DNA of 64,000 nucleotides from Planctomycetota bacterium (GCA_020638795.1 JACKHW010000002.1:640316-704315); one strand, 5' to 3'. Counted from the first letter of the stretch, positions 1-9,354 are shown. The notes: generated from the sequence alone by a model not told the origin. A program made the numbers and translations.

Positions 1-1469
1 TCGAGCCAGAATACGGCAGGGGTTCGCGTCGCTCGCGCGCGGGAGACCGCGAGCTTGACCCAGTCGACGATCGCCGCGTCCTTGGTCGTGCACATCCGCC
101 AGATGTCGCCCTGCTCGACGGCATGCTCGGTCAGAATGGCGCCGCTCGCGTCCACGACGCGCACCGTGCCGGCCGATCGGATCTCGAAGGTCTTGTCGTG
201 CGAACCGTACTCCTCAGCCTTCTGCGCCATGAGGCCGACGTTGGCCACGCTGCCGAGCGTCGTCGGATCGAGCGCGCCGTTCTTCTTGCAGTCTTCAATG
301 ACGGCGGCGTAGACACCGGCGTACGAGCGGTCGGGAATCACGGCCTTGGCGTCCTGGAGCTTGCCGGACGCGTTCCACATCTTGCCCGAGTCCCGGATCA
401 TCACGGGCATCGACGCATCGATGATGACGTCACTCGGCACGTGGAGGTTGGTGATGCCCTTGTCCGAATCGACCATCGCGAGGGCAGGGCCATTCGCGTA
501 CGCCGCGGCGATGTCGCGTTCGATGGCCTCGCGTTCGCCCGTCGGGAGTTGAGCGACCTTGGCCAGCATGCTTCCCCATCCCTGTCGCTCGTCCGCCCCG
601 ATGCGATCGAACGTCGAACCGTGCGCTGCGAAGACATCCGCGAAGAATGCGCGGACCGCGTATCCGAAGAGGATCGGGTCCGACACCTTCATCATGGTCG
701 CCTTGAGGTGGATCGAGAACAGGACGCCCTGCTCCTTCGCCTCGCGGACTTGATCGTCGAGGAACGACGTGAGCGCCGCGCGGCTGAGGAAAGTCGTGTC
801 GACGATCTCGCCGCTCGTGAGTACGAGACCCTTCTTGAGCACAGTGGTGGAACCACCCGCATCGACGAGTTCGATCGTCGCCGTCGTGTCCGCTCCGATC
901 GTCACCGACTTCTCGTTTCCGAAGAAGTCTCCGTGGGACATGCTCGCGACGTGGGCCTTGCTGTCCTTCGTCCACGGACCGTTGCGGGGCGGGTGCGCCC
1001 GCGCGTAGGCCTTGACGGCGGCCGGCGCGCGGCGATCGGAATTGCCTTCGCGCAGGACGGGGTTGACGGCGCTTCCTTTGACGCGGTCATAGCGCTCTTT
1101 GGCATCCTTCTCGGCATCCGTCGATGGCTCGTCGGGATACCCCGGAAGCGCGAACCCTTTGTCCTGGAGTTCGGCGATGGCCGCCTTCATCTGAGGGACC
1201 GAAGCGCTGATGTTCGGCAGCTTGACGATGTTCGCCTGCGGAGTCTTCGCGATGGCTCCGAGTTCGGCGAGGGCATCCGGCGTGCGCTGCGCAGCCGGAA
1301 GCAAGTCGGCGAAGCTCGCGAGGATCCGGCCAGCCAGAGAGATGTCCCGCGTCTCGATCGTGATCCCGGTGCCGCGAGCGAAGGCTTCGAGGATCGGGAG
1401 GAGCGAGTATGTCGCGAGGGCCGGCGCCTCGTCCGTGAACGTGTAGTGAATGATCGGTGAGTCGCTCAT
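1..1469 (-). CDS. icd: NADP-dependent isocitrate dehydrogenase, monomeric type (3' part missing)
   Basis: Oxidatively decarboxylates isocitrate to 2-oxoglutarate and makes NADPH in the cytoplasm (TCA cycle). The ATG is at 1469 and the frame stays open to the left edge, giving about 489 of the roughly 740 residues usual for this family, so the C-terminal third lies outside the window. The start MSDSPIIHYTFTDEAPALAT is typical of the monomeric IDH-II type (Azotobacter/Corynebacterium) and unlike the dimeric Icd. Conserved blocks include NPVLREGNSDRRAP (substrate-phosphate loop with the key Ser), LKATMMKVSDPI (catalytic Lys), DSDKGITNLHVPSDVI and SMPVMIRDSGKMW. It starts 37 bp after the pntB stop on the same strand, so it is probably the third gene of a pntA-pntB-icd operon devoted to NADPH. 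Confidence 0.93.
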   Translation of the reverse strand, partial: MSDSPIIHYTFTDEAPALATYSLLPILEAFARGTGITIETRDISLAGRILASFADLLPAAQRTPDALAELGAIAKTPQANIVKLPNISASVPQMKAAIAELQDKGFALPGYPDEPSTDAEKDAKERYDRVKGSAVNPVLREGNSDRRAPAAVKAYARAHPPRNGPWTKDSKAHVASMSHGDFFGNEKSVTIGADTTATIELVDAGGSTTVLKKGLVLTSGEIVDTTFLSRAALTSFLDDQVREAKEQGVLFSIHLKATMMKVSDPILFGYAVRAFFADVFAAHGSTFDRIGADERQGWGSMLAKVAQLPTGEREAIERDIAAAYANGPALAMVDSDKGITNLHVPSDVIIDASMPVMIRDSGKMWNASGKLQDAKAVIPDRSYAGVYAAVIEDCKKNGALDPTTLGSVANVGLMAQKAEEYGSHDKTFEIRSAGTVRVVDASGAILTEHAVEQGDIWRMCTTKDAAIVDWVKLAVSRARATRTPAVFWL

Positions 1470-1506
1470 CGCTCGCGAGTCCTGATTGTGGTCACTTCAG
1501 CTCCGC

Positions 1507-2907
1507 TCAACTCCGCAGGGATGTGAGCAGTTGGTCGGATACTGCCTTCGCGTCGCCGAAGAGCATGTAGGTGTTGTCTTTGAAGAAGAGTGGGTTCTGC
1601 ACGCCGGCATACCCGCTCGCCATGCTGCGCTTCATCACGACGACCATGCCGGCCTTCCAGACTTCGAGCACCGGCATACCCGCGATCGGGCTGGCCGGAT
1701 CGTCTTGTGCGCTGGGGTTGACGATGTCGTTGGCGCCGATCACGAGGACGATGTCCGTGTCGGGGAGGTCTTCGTTGATCTCGTCCATTTCGAGCACGAT
1801 GTCGTAGGGGACACCTGCTTCGGCGAGGAGCACGTTCATGTGTCCAGGCAAGCGACCGGCGACCGGATGGATCGCGAAGCGTGCGTTGATGCCCTTGGAC
1901 TTGAGGTGTCGCACCATCTCCGCGAGTGAGTGCTGTGCGTGCGCGACGGCCATCCCATAGCCAGGCACGATGACGACGCTTCTCGCTTCGCGCAGCTGGC
2001 GTGCGGTTTCGGCGATGTCGATCTCCTGGTGCTTGCCCGTGACTGCCGAACCCGACGAACTTCCACCTTCAGTTCCGAATCCGCCGAGGATGACGTTCCA
2101 GAGCGAACGATTCATGCCGCGGCACATGATGTAACTGAGGATCGCCCCGGAGCTGCCGACGAGTGCACCGACGATGATGAGCAAGTCGTTCGAAAGCATG
2201 AAGCCCGCGGCGGCAGCTGCCCAACCCGAGTAGCTGTTGAGCATCGAGACCACGACCGGCATGTCGGCGCCGCCGATGGCCATGACGAGATGGAAGCCGA
2301 GCACGAGCGTGATTCCCGTACAGATCAGGAGCGGCACGAGGCCGTCCTCGATCGAGTGCGAACCGACGAACTCGATACCGAACCAGATCGTCGCGATCAG
2401 CATCGCGAGATTGAGCATGTGTCGAGCCGGCAGGAGCAGCGGCTTGCCGGACACGAGCCCTTGGAGCTTGAGGAACGCGACGATCGATCCCGAGAACGTG
2501 ATCGAACCGATCGCGACGCCGACATAGATCTCGACGTCGTGCACGGCGCGCTCTGCGACAGTCGTGCCGACGTGCCCCGACAAGTGCTGTCCGATGCCGA
2601 CGAGTACCGCCGCGGCCCCGACGAAACTGTGCAGGATCGCGACGAGTTGTGGCATCGCCGTCATCTGCACGCGGGCGGCGAGCGTAGCGCCGATCACGAC
2701 TGCGGGCACGATCGCGACTGCGAGCATCGTGTACCCCGAGCCGTGCACCGCTTTGCTCGTCGTGACCGCGACGAGAGCGATCAGCATGCCGATGACGCCG
2801 AAGAGATTGCCGCGCTGTGCGCTCTCCTGCTTGGCGAGACCGGCAAGGCTGAGGATGAACAGGATCGCGGCGACGATGTACGCCACGGTGACGAAGTTTT
2901 CGTTCAT
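1507..2907 (-). CDS. pntB: Proton-translocating NAD(P) transhydrogenase subunit beta
   Basis: Membrane subunit of transhydrogenase: hydride passes between NADH and NADP+ coupled to proton entry. The 466 residues match the usual length of about 462. The N-terminal 270 residues form multiple hydrophobic helices (domain II). The C-terminal 190 residues form the NADP(H)-binding domain III, starting with the VPGYGMAVAHAQH loop and containing a GRLPGHMNVLLAEA block and a VIGANDIVNPSAQDDP block, all family signatures. The gene starts 10 bp after the pntA stop, so the two subunits are made from one transcript. No truncation or odd feature was seen. Confidence 0.97.
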   Translation of the reverse strand: MNENFVTVAYIVAAILFILSLAGLAKQESAQRGNLFGVIGMLIALVAVTTSKAVHGSGYTMLAVAIVPAVVIGATLAARVQMTAMPQLVAILHSFVGAAAVLVGIGQHLSGHVGTTVAERAVHDVEIYVGVAIGSITFSGSIVAFLKLQGLVSGKPLLLPARHMLNLAMLIATIWFGIEFVGSHSIEDGLVPLLICTGITLVLGFHLVMAIGGADMPVVVSMLNSYSGWAAAAAGFMLSNDLLIIVGALVGSSGAILSYIMCRGMNRSLWNVILGGFGTEGGSSSGSAVTGKHQEIDIAETARQLREARSVVIVPGYGMAVAHAQHSLAEMVRHLKSKGINARFAIHPVAGRLPGHMNVLLAEAGVPYDIVLEMDEINEDLPDTDIVLVIGANDIVNPSAQDDPASPIAGMPVLEVWKAGMVVVMKRSMASGYAGVQNPLFFKDNTYMLFGDAKAVSDQLLTSLRS

Positions 2908-2917
2908 GGCGTCCCCC

Positions 2918-4462
2918 TTACTTGCTGAACATGCCGAGCATGCGCTTGGTGACGAGGAAGCCGCCCGCGATGTTGATCATCGCGATGCACACCGCGATCG
3001 CGCCGAGAATCGTCGTCGAGGTGGAGTCCCCGGAGAGTTGGAGGATGCCGCCGATGATGATGATGCCGCTGATGGCATTCGTCACGCTCATGAGCGGTGT
3101 GTGCAGTGCGGGGGTCACGTTCCAGATGACTTGCCAACCCACGAAGATCGCGAGCACGAAGACCGTGAAGTGGCTGAGGAACGACTGCGGTGCGAACTGG
3201 GCGATCGCCACGGCAGCGGCGAGCGCGAAGAGCGCGAGCACGATCCCGCGCGCTGGGCCCGCTTCCTTCTGAACGGTGACCGTTCCGCGGGAGTGGACGC
3301 CGGAGCCGTCCTTCGCCTTCGCCGTCGCATCCTGCGGGATATCGAGTTTTGGAGGTGGCCACGTGATCTCGCCCGCATTCGTCACGAGGGCGCCACGCAG
3401 GACCTCGTCGTCTAGGTTCGGCGCGAACTTGCCGTCGTCGTCGAGCATGGACTCGAGTAGATTGACGACGGTCGACGAGTAGAGCCAGCTCGATTGCAGA
3501 GCCATGCGGCTCACGAGATCGGTCGCACCGACGATGCGGACGCCGTGCTCGGTGATCGTTGCTCCGGGTTTGGTGAGCGAGCAGTTGCCGCCTTGTTGTG
3601 CGGCCAAGTCGACGATGACGGAACCTTCCCGCATGCTCTTGACCATGCCCGCCGTGATCAGGCGAGGAGCCGGTTTCCCGGGGATGAGCGCGGTCGTGAT
3701 GATGATGTCGACTTCCATCGCCTGTTGGGCGAAGAGCGCCATCTCGGCCTCGATGAACGCTGCGCTCATCTCCTTCGCGTAGCCGCCTTCACCAGCACCG
3801 TCTTCTTCGAAGTCGAGTTCGAGGAACTCGGCGCCCATGCTCTCGACCTGTTCCTTGACGGCTGGCCTCGTATCGAACGCGCGCACGATCGCACCGAGGC
3901 CGCGCGCGGCGCCGATCGCCGCGAGACCGGCGACACCGCCGCCGATCACGAGCACTTTGGCCGGGCGGACCTTGCCGGCTGCCGTGATCTGGCCCGACAT
4001 CAAGCGCGGGTAGGCGTTCGCCGCTTCGATCACGGAGCGATACCCTGCGAGGTTCGCCATCGCGCTCAGCGCGTCCATCTTCTGCGCGCGCGAAATGCGA
4101 GGCACGGCATCCATCGAGAACGCCATGACCTTCCTCTTCGCGAGAGCCTGGAGCAGCTCTGGATTCTGCGCTGGCCACAAGAAACCGATCAGCGCGGCGC
4201 CGCTCTTCATCAGCTCGACTTCGCGCTTGGTCGGTGCGTCGACCTTGAGCACGATGTCGGCACGAGACCAGAGCGCGGTCGCATCGTCGACGAGCTGTGC
4301 ACCGGCTTCGATGTACTGCTGGTCTTGATGTTCGGCCTTGTTGCCTGCGCCCTTCTCGACGATGACGTCGAAGCCCATCTTGCACAGTCGGACGACCGTG
4401 CGCGGTGTAGCGGCGACCCGCTTCTCCGAAGGGTCCTGTTCCGTCGGAATTCCTACGATCAT
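2918..4462 (-). CDS. pntA: Proton-translocating NAD(P) transhydrogenase subunit alpha
   Basis: NAD(H)-binding subunit of the PntAB transhydrogenase. I chose the ATG at 4462 (MIVGIPTEQDPSEKRV), where the family normally begins, with AGAGAG just upstream. The frame is open further upstream but that stretch is Arg/Ser-rich and not family-like. The product is 514 residues (E. coli 510). It has an N-terminal AlaDH/PNT-type half, a Rossmann motif VIGGGVAGLAAIGAA near residue 170, the RAFDTRPAVKEQV block, and a C-terminal stretch of about 120 residues with four membrane helices. The single-chain form (domain I fused to the helices) is the E. coli type, not the split PntAA/PntAB type. It leads the pntA-pntB-icd operon. 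The 209-bp gap upstream probably carries the promoter, but I could not pick one out with confidence. Confidence 0.97.
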   Translation of the reverse strand: MIVGIPTEQDPSEKRVAATPRTVVRLCKMGFDVIVEKGAGNKAEHQDQQYIEAGAQLVDDATALWSRADIVLKVDAPTKREVELMKSGAALIGFLWPAQNPELLQALAKRKVMAFSMDAVPRISRAQKMDALSAMANLAGYRSVIEAANAYPRLMSGQITAAGKVRPAKVLVIGGGVAGLAAIGAARGLGAIVRAFDTRPAVKEQVESMGAEFLELDFEEDGAGEGGYAKEMSAAFIEAEMALFAQQAMEVDIIITTALIPGKPAPRLITAGMVKSMREGSVIVDLAAQQGGNCSLTKPGATITEHGVRIVGATDLVSRMALQSSWLYSSTVVNLLESMLDDDGKFAPNLDDEVLRGALVTNAGEITWPPPKLDIPQDATAKAKDGSGVHSRGTVTVQKEAGPARGIVLALFALAAAVAIAQFAPQSFLSHFTVFVLAIFVGWQVIWNVTPALHTPLMSVTNAISGIIIIGGILQLSGDSTSTTILGAIAVCIAMINIAGGFLVTKRMLGMFSK

Positions 4463-4671
4463 GGATCTCTCTGCGACGATTCTGATGGGCACTCTTGTAG
4501 CGAGTTGCCGCGCTCGATCGAATCCTCGCTGCGTCTTTGCTCGTGTTTTCTCGCGTTGCGCGGCGCGATGCACGCTCGAGAGGGAGACCGAAACTCGGAC
4601 TCGGACAGAAAGTCGCGGCAACCCGGTTGTTGACAATGCGCGCCGTCAGCGAGTGCGACGGGTGCGCAGTT

Positions 4672-5031
4672 TCAGTCGTGCGTGGCGTCGTGATAGAAGA
4701 CGCACTTCATGGGACTCCAGTGCTCACCGGGTCGAGCCGTCGTAATCGGCTCTTGGCACGGGTCGGTGACCTGCCACCAGCGCAGGGTTTCCTCATCCTG
4801 GGCCATCGCGCGCATGTCGGCTTCGTGGTCGTCGCCGACGTATTCGTAGTACGCGAAGAGGAAGTGTTGTCCCGGCTCGAGTTCGGCGACGAAGATCGAG
4901 TAGTTGCGGATGTTCGACCGCGTGATCTGCGCGAGTACGCCTGGCCACGTGTCTGCGTGCAGTCGTTCGTACTCGGCGAGCTTCTCGCGCTTGACGCGAA
5001 TGACGAACCCGTAGCGTTGGACTCCACTCAC
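4672..5031 (-). CDS. rhaM: L-rhamnose mutarotase family protein
   Basis: Probable 119-residue sugar mutarotase (RhaM/YiiL family, DUF718), which interconverts alpha and beta anomers of L-rhamnose or a related sugar. The family pattern is clear: RYGFVIRVKREKLAEYERLH with the catalytic-type Tyr/His pair, a central NYSIFVAE strand, the WW pair (TLRWWQVTDP) and the terminal VFYHD. The GTG start at 5031 overlaps the TGA of the upstream gene as GTGA, which suggests translational coupling; an in-frame extension further upstream is just the other gene read in another frame. No other rhamnose catabolic genes are in view, so the true substrate is open and the gene symbol is given by homology only. Confidence 0.85.
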   Translation of the reverse strand: MSGVQRYGFVIRVKREKLAEYERLHADTWPGVLAQITRSNIRNYSIFVAELEPGQHFLFAYYEYVGDDHEADMRAMAQDEETLRWWQVTDPCQEPITTARPGEHWSPMKCVFYHDATHD

Positions 5032-5909
5032 TTCTGCAACCCGTAGTCGTGCGCGATTCCGATTGCGGGTGCGTTCGAGACGTCGACAGCCTCGAAGTAG
5101 AGCGACACACCCTGCAGCGCCGTGAGGTTCGACGGATACGTGAGGCTCGTCGAGTTGCGCCCCGCGGCGTCGGTCACCGCAGCGAAGAACGGCAACGTCG
5201 TCGCGAGGTCCAACGTCCACGTACCACCGAACCCGGGGATCGTCAGTGCTGGACCGGTCTTGGGGGCGAGGAAGATGCCGACTGGAACGTTCGCGCTTCC
5301 TTGGATCCCGAGACTGACGGTCTTACCCGGCTTGCGGTCGCCATAGATCGCGAACGACGGCCCTGGCGCGACGCGCAATGCGACATCGTCGACGTAGCTG
5401 CGCGGCGTTCGTCCACGGAGGGCTGCATACGGACGGTCGAAGCGCAACTCGAACGTCTGCGTACCGCCGGCCGTCAACAGGAAACGCTCGCAGATCACGC
5501 TGCGTGTGACTGTGGTTGTTGGTACCGAACCCCAGGCGTGCTTCGCGCGCTCGACGCCACCGATCCAGACGCTGATCGTGCCACCGTCGTTGTTGAAGCC
5601 TGGCGCGTCCATCGCGACGGAGAGATGGATCTCGAACCAACCCGCGGGGAGCACGAGGTTCTGCTTCAGCACGTAGGGCGGCTGCACCGTGCTATTGAGT
5701 TGGTAGCCCGGATTGACGCCGAAGGCGGAGCTCGCTGCGAGCCCGGTCGTGTCGAAGGACTCGACCAACGGAGCATCGCAGCCTCCGCTCGCGGTCCAGC
5801 CTGTGAGGCCCGATGCGAAGTCGCCGTTCTGGACCCAGTTCTGTTGGGCGAACGACGGAGCCGCGATGGCCGCGGTGGCGAGAATGGTGCAGGCGATCTT
5901 CGGAAACAT
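5028..5909 (-). CDS. Secreted protein with CBM-like N-terminus and shared C-terminal module
   Basis: Not a named family. The start at ATG 5909 is supported by GAGGT 6 nt upstream; an upstream in-frame ATG (5939) lacks a ribosome site. The 293-residue product opens with a clear Sec signal (MFPKIACTILATAAIAAPSFAQ). It continues with NWVQNGDFASGLTGWTASGG, a pattern common at the start of CBM4/9-like carbohydrate-binding jelly rolls. From about residue 185 to the end it resembles the beta-rich module that closes other exported proteins in this window. It sits between the cytochrome-like gene and the mutarotase gene on the same strand. An extracellular sugar-binding role is a guess from the fold and the mutarotase neighbour. 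Confidence 0.72.
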   Translation of the reverse strand: MFPKIACTILATAAIAAPSFAQQNWVQNGDFASGLTGWTASGGCDAPLVESFDTTGLAASSAFGVNPGYQLNSTVQPPYVLKQNLVLPAGWFEIHLSVAMDAPGFNNDGGTISVWIGGVERAKHAWGSVPTTTVTRSVICERFLLTAGGTQTFELRFDRPYAALRGRTPRSYVDDVALRVAPGPSFAIYGDRKPGKTVSLGIQGSANVPVGIFLAPKTGPALTIPGFGGTWTLDLATTLPFFAAVTDAAGRNSTSLTYPSNLTALQGVSLYFEAVDVSNAPAIGIAHDYGLQK

Positions 5910-5966
5910 GCGTCGACCTCGGGTTCGATGATCGCGCATCGTACCCGAGGTCGAAGCCCCGGTGTG

Positions 5967-8294
5967 TCAGCGGACGACGACTTCGAGTCCGCCCGACATC
6001 GACCACTCGAACAGCGAGCCGCGGTCGAGGATCAGCGCTTGCATCGTGAGGCTGCCCGTGGTCACCGTCGAAGGGATCACGAGAGGCACGGAGAACTTCC
6101 CTTCACCAGGCGCGGTTCCCGACAACGGGATCGGCGGGCTGATCAGGAGCACTGGGTCGATACGCAACGCACAACCGCGAGGCAGCATCGTCAGCGCGCG
6201 ATTCGCGCCAAAGAGCAGGACGCCGACGCTACCGCCGAGGCCGTAGTCGAGGTCGAGCGTGATCGTGTTTCCGGGCTTCGGGCAGCCGGTTCCGGTCAGG
6301 ACCGGGAGGAACTTGCCCGTGCCTTGGCATCCGAAGCCGTAGCTCGTGATCTCGCCCTGGCAGCTCGCCGAGCCGACGGCGATCGTGATCGTCGCGAGGT
6401 TGGAGTCGACCTTGGTGTCGTTCGCGGCGAACGTGAACGAGTCCGTGCCAACGTAGCCGGGCTCGGCGGTGTAGGTCGCTTTGTTGTTCTGGATCGCGAC
6501 CTTGCCATGTAGGGACTGTGTGACGATGCGATACGTCAGCGGGTCGCTGTCGCCATCGGTCGCCGCGAGCGTGACGGCGAGCGGCACGTCGTTGGGCGTC
6601 GACAGCGTCTGCGATTGGGCGGCCGGCACCTGGTTGTTGATGCGGTTGTCGTTCGTCGGGCCGTTATGGCAGGTGTAGCAACCGATCTCCTGGCCACGGA
6701 AGAACGTCTTGGTGCCGAACTTCGTGGCATACGTGCGATCGCCCTGGGCACGCGACAGGACCGTGCCGCGCGAGTTCGCGCCGTGGCAGGCCTGGCACGA
6801 AGCGAGGTTGGCCTTGGCGAAGTCCCCGTGCTTGTCCGCCGCCCATGCATTGGACACGGCGTGCATGCCGTGTGGGCCGCTCATGAGTTGACGGTCCTCG
6901 AGGTTCGCGTGGCACGAGCTGCAATCGGTGATCGTACCGATGTGACCCTGCGTCTTGAGGCTGAGCTCGTTGTCGTTGACGTACGGCGAGGGGTAGATCG
7001 CGTGCGGTGGACCGTGGCAAGCCGCACACTGCATGTCCCCGTGGCCCTTCGAGAAGCGATACAGGCTCACGCCGGGTGCCGGCGTGTTCGGGTTGGTCGC
7101 GAAGAGCTGCGACGCCGGATTGCGACGCTGCCCGTTGGTGTCGAAGACGTTCGTGTAGCGAATCTCGCCGCTGTTCGTCGTCGCGCTTCCCGTGTGGCAG
7201 TTCTGGCAGGCCGGTTCGTCGAACCAGCCTGCGCGACCCGTCTTGCCGACGTCTTCCATGTCGCCGTGGCATGACTGGCATTCCATCGCGAACTGACCAT
7301 CGGCGCCGACTGCCGTGCCCATCGCGCCACGCAGGCACTTGGTCTCGTGACCGGGGTGACAGACGTAGCAGCTTGCACGCGTCGTGATCTCGTCGAGCTG
7401 CTTGCCCGAGACGTCGATCACGCCTGCGTGCCCGTCGTGCATTGCCACGGTCAGCGGCGAGATGCCTTGGTAGCCGAGTCCGGGTTGTGCGTTGGATTCG
7501 TGACAGTGATGACAGAGGATCGCGATGCCGTCGGTCACGACGGTTTCGTACAGTCCGAGCGCGTTGTAGCCCTTGGCCTTGAGTGCGTCCTTGTAGATCG
7601 TGCGACGGATGTTGCGCTGATCGTGGAGGCGCAGGATGTTGAGGCGGTTGTCTCGAAGCGGATTGGAGTCGAATGCCCAACCGACGTCGGGCATCGCCAT
7701 CGGGTTCTGTCCCGAGGCATGGCAGCGGTCACAGCGTAATTCGTTGGACGTCGGTACCACCGCGACCGTGCTCGCGACGACGTTGTTGTTGGTGTCGGTC
7801 GCGAGGTATTCGAAGAGCGGGTAAGGGTTCTGCTTCTTGTTGTCGTCGAGCGGCGTGACGGGCAGGCCTTCGGCCGTGAACCACTTGAACGTCGTGTCGT
7901 ACGGCATCGGCTGCGGCGTGTTGGCAATGCCGGGCATCTTGGTGCCGGTGAGTCCTACGTCGGGTGGAATCGTGATGCCGTAGAGTGCCTTGACGTGATC
8001 CCAGAAATTCGTCTTGCCGATCGAGGTCGTGTTGATCGAGCCCGACTTGTCCGCGATACCGCGGAACGACAACTGGTAGACACCTGGTGTTTGGAGTTTG
8101 CCTCCGATGATCACGTGCGCGTGCGACGTGTTGAATGGCGGCAAGATCGTGAACACGGAGAAGTCGGGATCGATGCAGTGCATCCCGAGGTCGTTCCACG
8201 CGAGAACTCTGTTACCGGATGTTTGCGCGAACGACGTTCGCGCAAAACCCGTCAGTGCGAGGGTGAGCGTCGTGATGATGCTGACGCGTTTCAT
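5967..8294 (-). CDS. Secreted multihaem (nine CxxCH) cytochrome-like protein with cadherin-like domain
   Basis: The 775-residue exported protein has a signal peptide (about 1-23, ending SFAQ) and a good ribosome site (GGAGGT, 6 nt before the ATG). Nine CxxCH haem-binding motifs are visible: CDRCH, CHHCH, CYVCH, CQSCH, CQNCH, CAACH, CSSCH, CQACH and CYTCH, spread over roughly residues 205-545. Next comes a cadherin/Big-like repeat (about 560-640: the DGDSDPLTYRIV and GYVGTDSFTFAAND strands). The last 120 residues resemble the C-terminal module of other exported proteins here. It is probably an extracytoplasmic electron carrier or haem-based sensor; partner and substrate are unknown. It is divergent from the ECF sigma gene at 8644 and may lead an operon with the two genes that follow it on the minus strand. 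Confidence 0.82.
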   Translation of the reverse strand: MKRVSIITTLTLALTGFARTSFAQTSGNRVLAWNDLGMHCIDPDFSVFTILPPFNTSHAHVIIGGKLQTPGVYQLSFRGIADKSGSINTTSIGKTNFWDHVKALYGITIPPDVGLTGTKMPGIANTPQPMPYDTTFKWFTAEGLPVTPLDDNKKQNPYPLFEYLATDTNNNVVASTVAVVPTSNELRCDRCHASGQNPMAMPDVGWAFDSNPLRDNRLNILRLHDQRNIRRTIYKDALKAKGYNALGLYETVVTDGIAILCHHCHESNAQPGLGYQGISPLTVAMHDGHAGVIDVSGKQLDEITTRASCYVCHPGHETKCLRGAMGTAVGADGQFAMECQSCHGDMEDVGKTGRAGWFDEPACQNCHTGSATTNSGEIRYTNVFDTNGQRRNPASQLFATNPNTPAPGVSLYRFSKGHGDMQCAACHGPPHAIYPSPYVNDNELSLKTQGHIGTITDCSSCHANLEDRQLMSGPHGMHAVSNAWAADKHGDFAKANLASCQACHGANSRGTVLSRAQGDRTYATKFGTKTFFRGQEIGCYTCHNGPTNDNRINNQVPAAQSQTLSTPNDVPLAVTLAATDGDSDPLTYRIVTQSLHGKVAIQNNKATYTAEPGYVGTDSFTFAANDTKVDSNLATITIAVGSASCQGEITSYGFGCQGTGKFLPVLTGTGCPKPGNTITLDLDYGLGGSVGVLLFGANRALTMLPRGCALRIDPVLLISPPIPLSGTAPGEGKFSVPLVIPSTVTTGSLTMQALILDRGSLFEWSMSGGLEVVVR

Positions 8295-8643
8295 ATCGTG
8301 ACCTCCATCGAAGAGGAAGGTGCACCGGTCAAAGAGAAAGACAGTCGATGCGCGCTCGTGACCGCTTCAAAGGCACGCAAGCAATCAACATACGTAAGCG
8401 AATGCGGATTGTGGTGGTCGATGCGAAGAGCTTTTTCGTCGTCGGTTTCGCGTCTGCGTATGCGTGTGATGCTTCGCGTCGCATGTAAGAAGTGCAGTGC
8501 ATTTCCTGCACCGTGTCGCGTCGAAACTGTGGACGCTTCATGATGCAGAATCGTTATCGAGTGCTGCCATCGAGCTTCCCATCGAGTTGTATGGACTTCC
8601 CATGTCGCTCGAGCCAATCAATAGAAGAAGCGAGGATCTGACC
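8295..8643. promoter_or_regulatory. Divergent intergenic region between cytochrome-like and sigma genes
   Basis: This 349-bp gap separates two divergently transcribed genes and must hold both promoters. The only clear signals are the ribosome site of the minus-strand gene (GGAGGT near 8301-8306) and a weaker GAGGA about 10 nt before the ATG at 8644. I found no convincing -35/-10 pair, long inverted repeat or RNA-like fold. Short frames here look like noise. Confidence 0.4.
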
Positions 8644-9354
8644 ATGCCAACGTTCGTCGATACTCACTGGAGCGGCGTTCGAGCAATGCATGCGAACGAT
8701 CCGCGTCAGGTCGCACGTGCGTTCGAAGTTCTCTGTCGCGACTACATGCAACCGTGTCGCGTTTGGTTGCGGAGCAACGGTGTCGACGAAGGGGACGCCG
8801 AAGAACTCGTTCAGGCGTTCTTTGCGCGGCTCATCGAGAAGCGCGACCTCGACGCGAGATGTTGTCACGGGCGCTTTCGCGACTACTTGCTCGGAGCACT
8901 TCGGAACTTCGTATCCAACGAGTCTCGGCTCGAACGCGCACGAAAGCGTGGCGGCGAAATGCGGCGGGTCACGATCGAGTCGCTCGATCCGTTGCTCGTC
9001 GATGCGTCGACGCCGAGTCATGCCTTCGAGCGTTCATGGGCATTGACGATCCTCGAGCGTGCGCGCTCGGACCTCGAGGCGGAGTATCGCGCTCGCGATC
9101 GCGAGGAACTCTTCACGACGCTCCAACCGATGCTCGCGGGTCGGCCGGAGCCGTCGACGTATCAGGACCTCGCGGACCGGTGGGGCGTCGGCGTAAGTGC
9201 CGTCAAGGTCGCGGTGCATCGACTTCGCGGGCGCATGCGCGAACTCGTGCGGGCTGCAATCCGAGACACGCTCGCTTCGGACGGATGCGGCCCGTCCGAA
9301 GCGGACATCGACGAAGAGGTCGCGGCGCTGTTCGTTGCCCTCAGCGGGAAGTGA
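8644..9354 (+). CDS. ECF-type RNA polymerase sigma factor (unit A)
   Basis: A 236-residue sigma-70 family factor of the ECF class. Region 2 is visible as a core with VDEGDAEELVQAFFARLIE (about residues 47-65) followed by FRDYLLGALRNFVSNE. Region 4 near the end carries the helix-turn-helix TYQDLADRWGVGVSAVKVAV and the RLRGRMREL recognition helix. I chose the ATG at 8644 (MPTFVDTHWSGV); the frame runs further upstream but that part does not look like protein. The family directs RNA polymerase to specific promoters. It lies 84 bp upstream of a Ser/Thr kinase gene on the same strand and diverges from a secreted cytochrome-like gene. No anti-sigma factor is adjacent, which fits kinase-controlled ECF groups. 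Confidence 0.9.
   Translation: MPTFVDTHWSGVRAMHANDPRQVARAFEVLCRDYMQPCRVWLRSNGVDEGDAEELVQAFFARLIEKRDLDARCCHGRFRDYLLGALRNFVSNESRLERARKRGGEMRRVTIESLDPLLVDASTPSHAFERSWALTILERARSDLEAEYRARDREELFTTLQPMLAGRPEPSTYQDLADRWGVGVSAVKVAVHRLRGRMRELVRAAIRDTLASDGCGPSEADIDEEVAALFVALSGK

Noticed and set aside
123..1460. Long + strand open frame opposite icd
   Set aside because: It is the shadow of a clearly conserved minus-strand gene.
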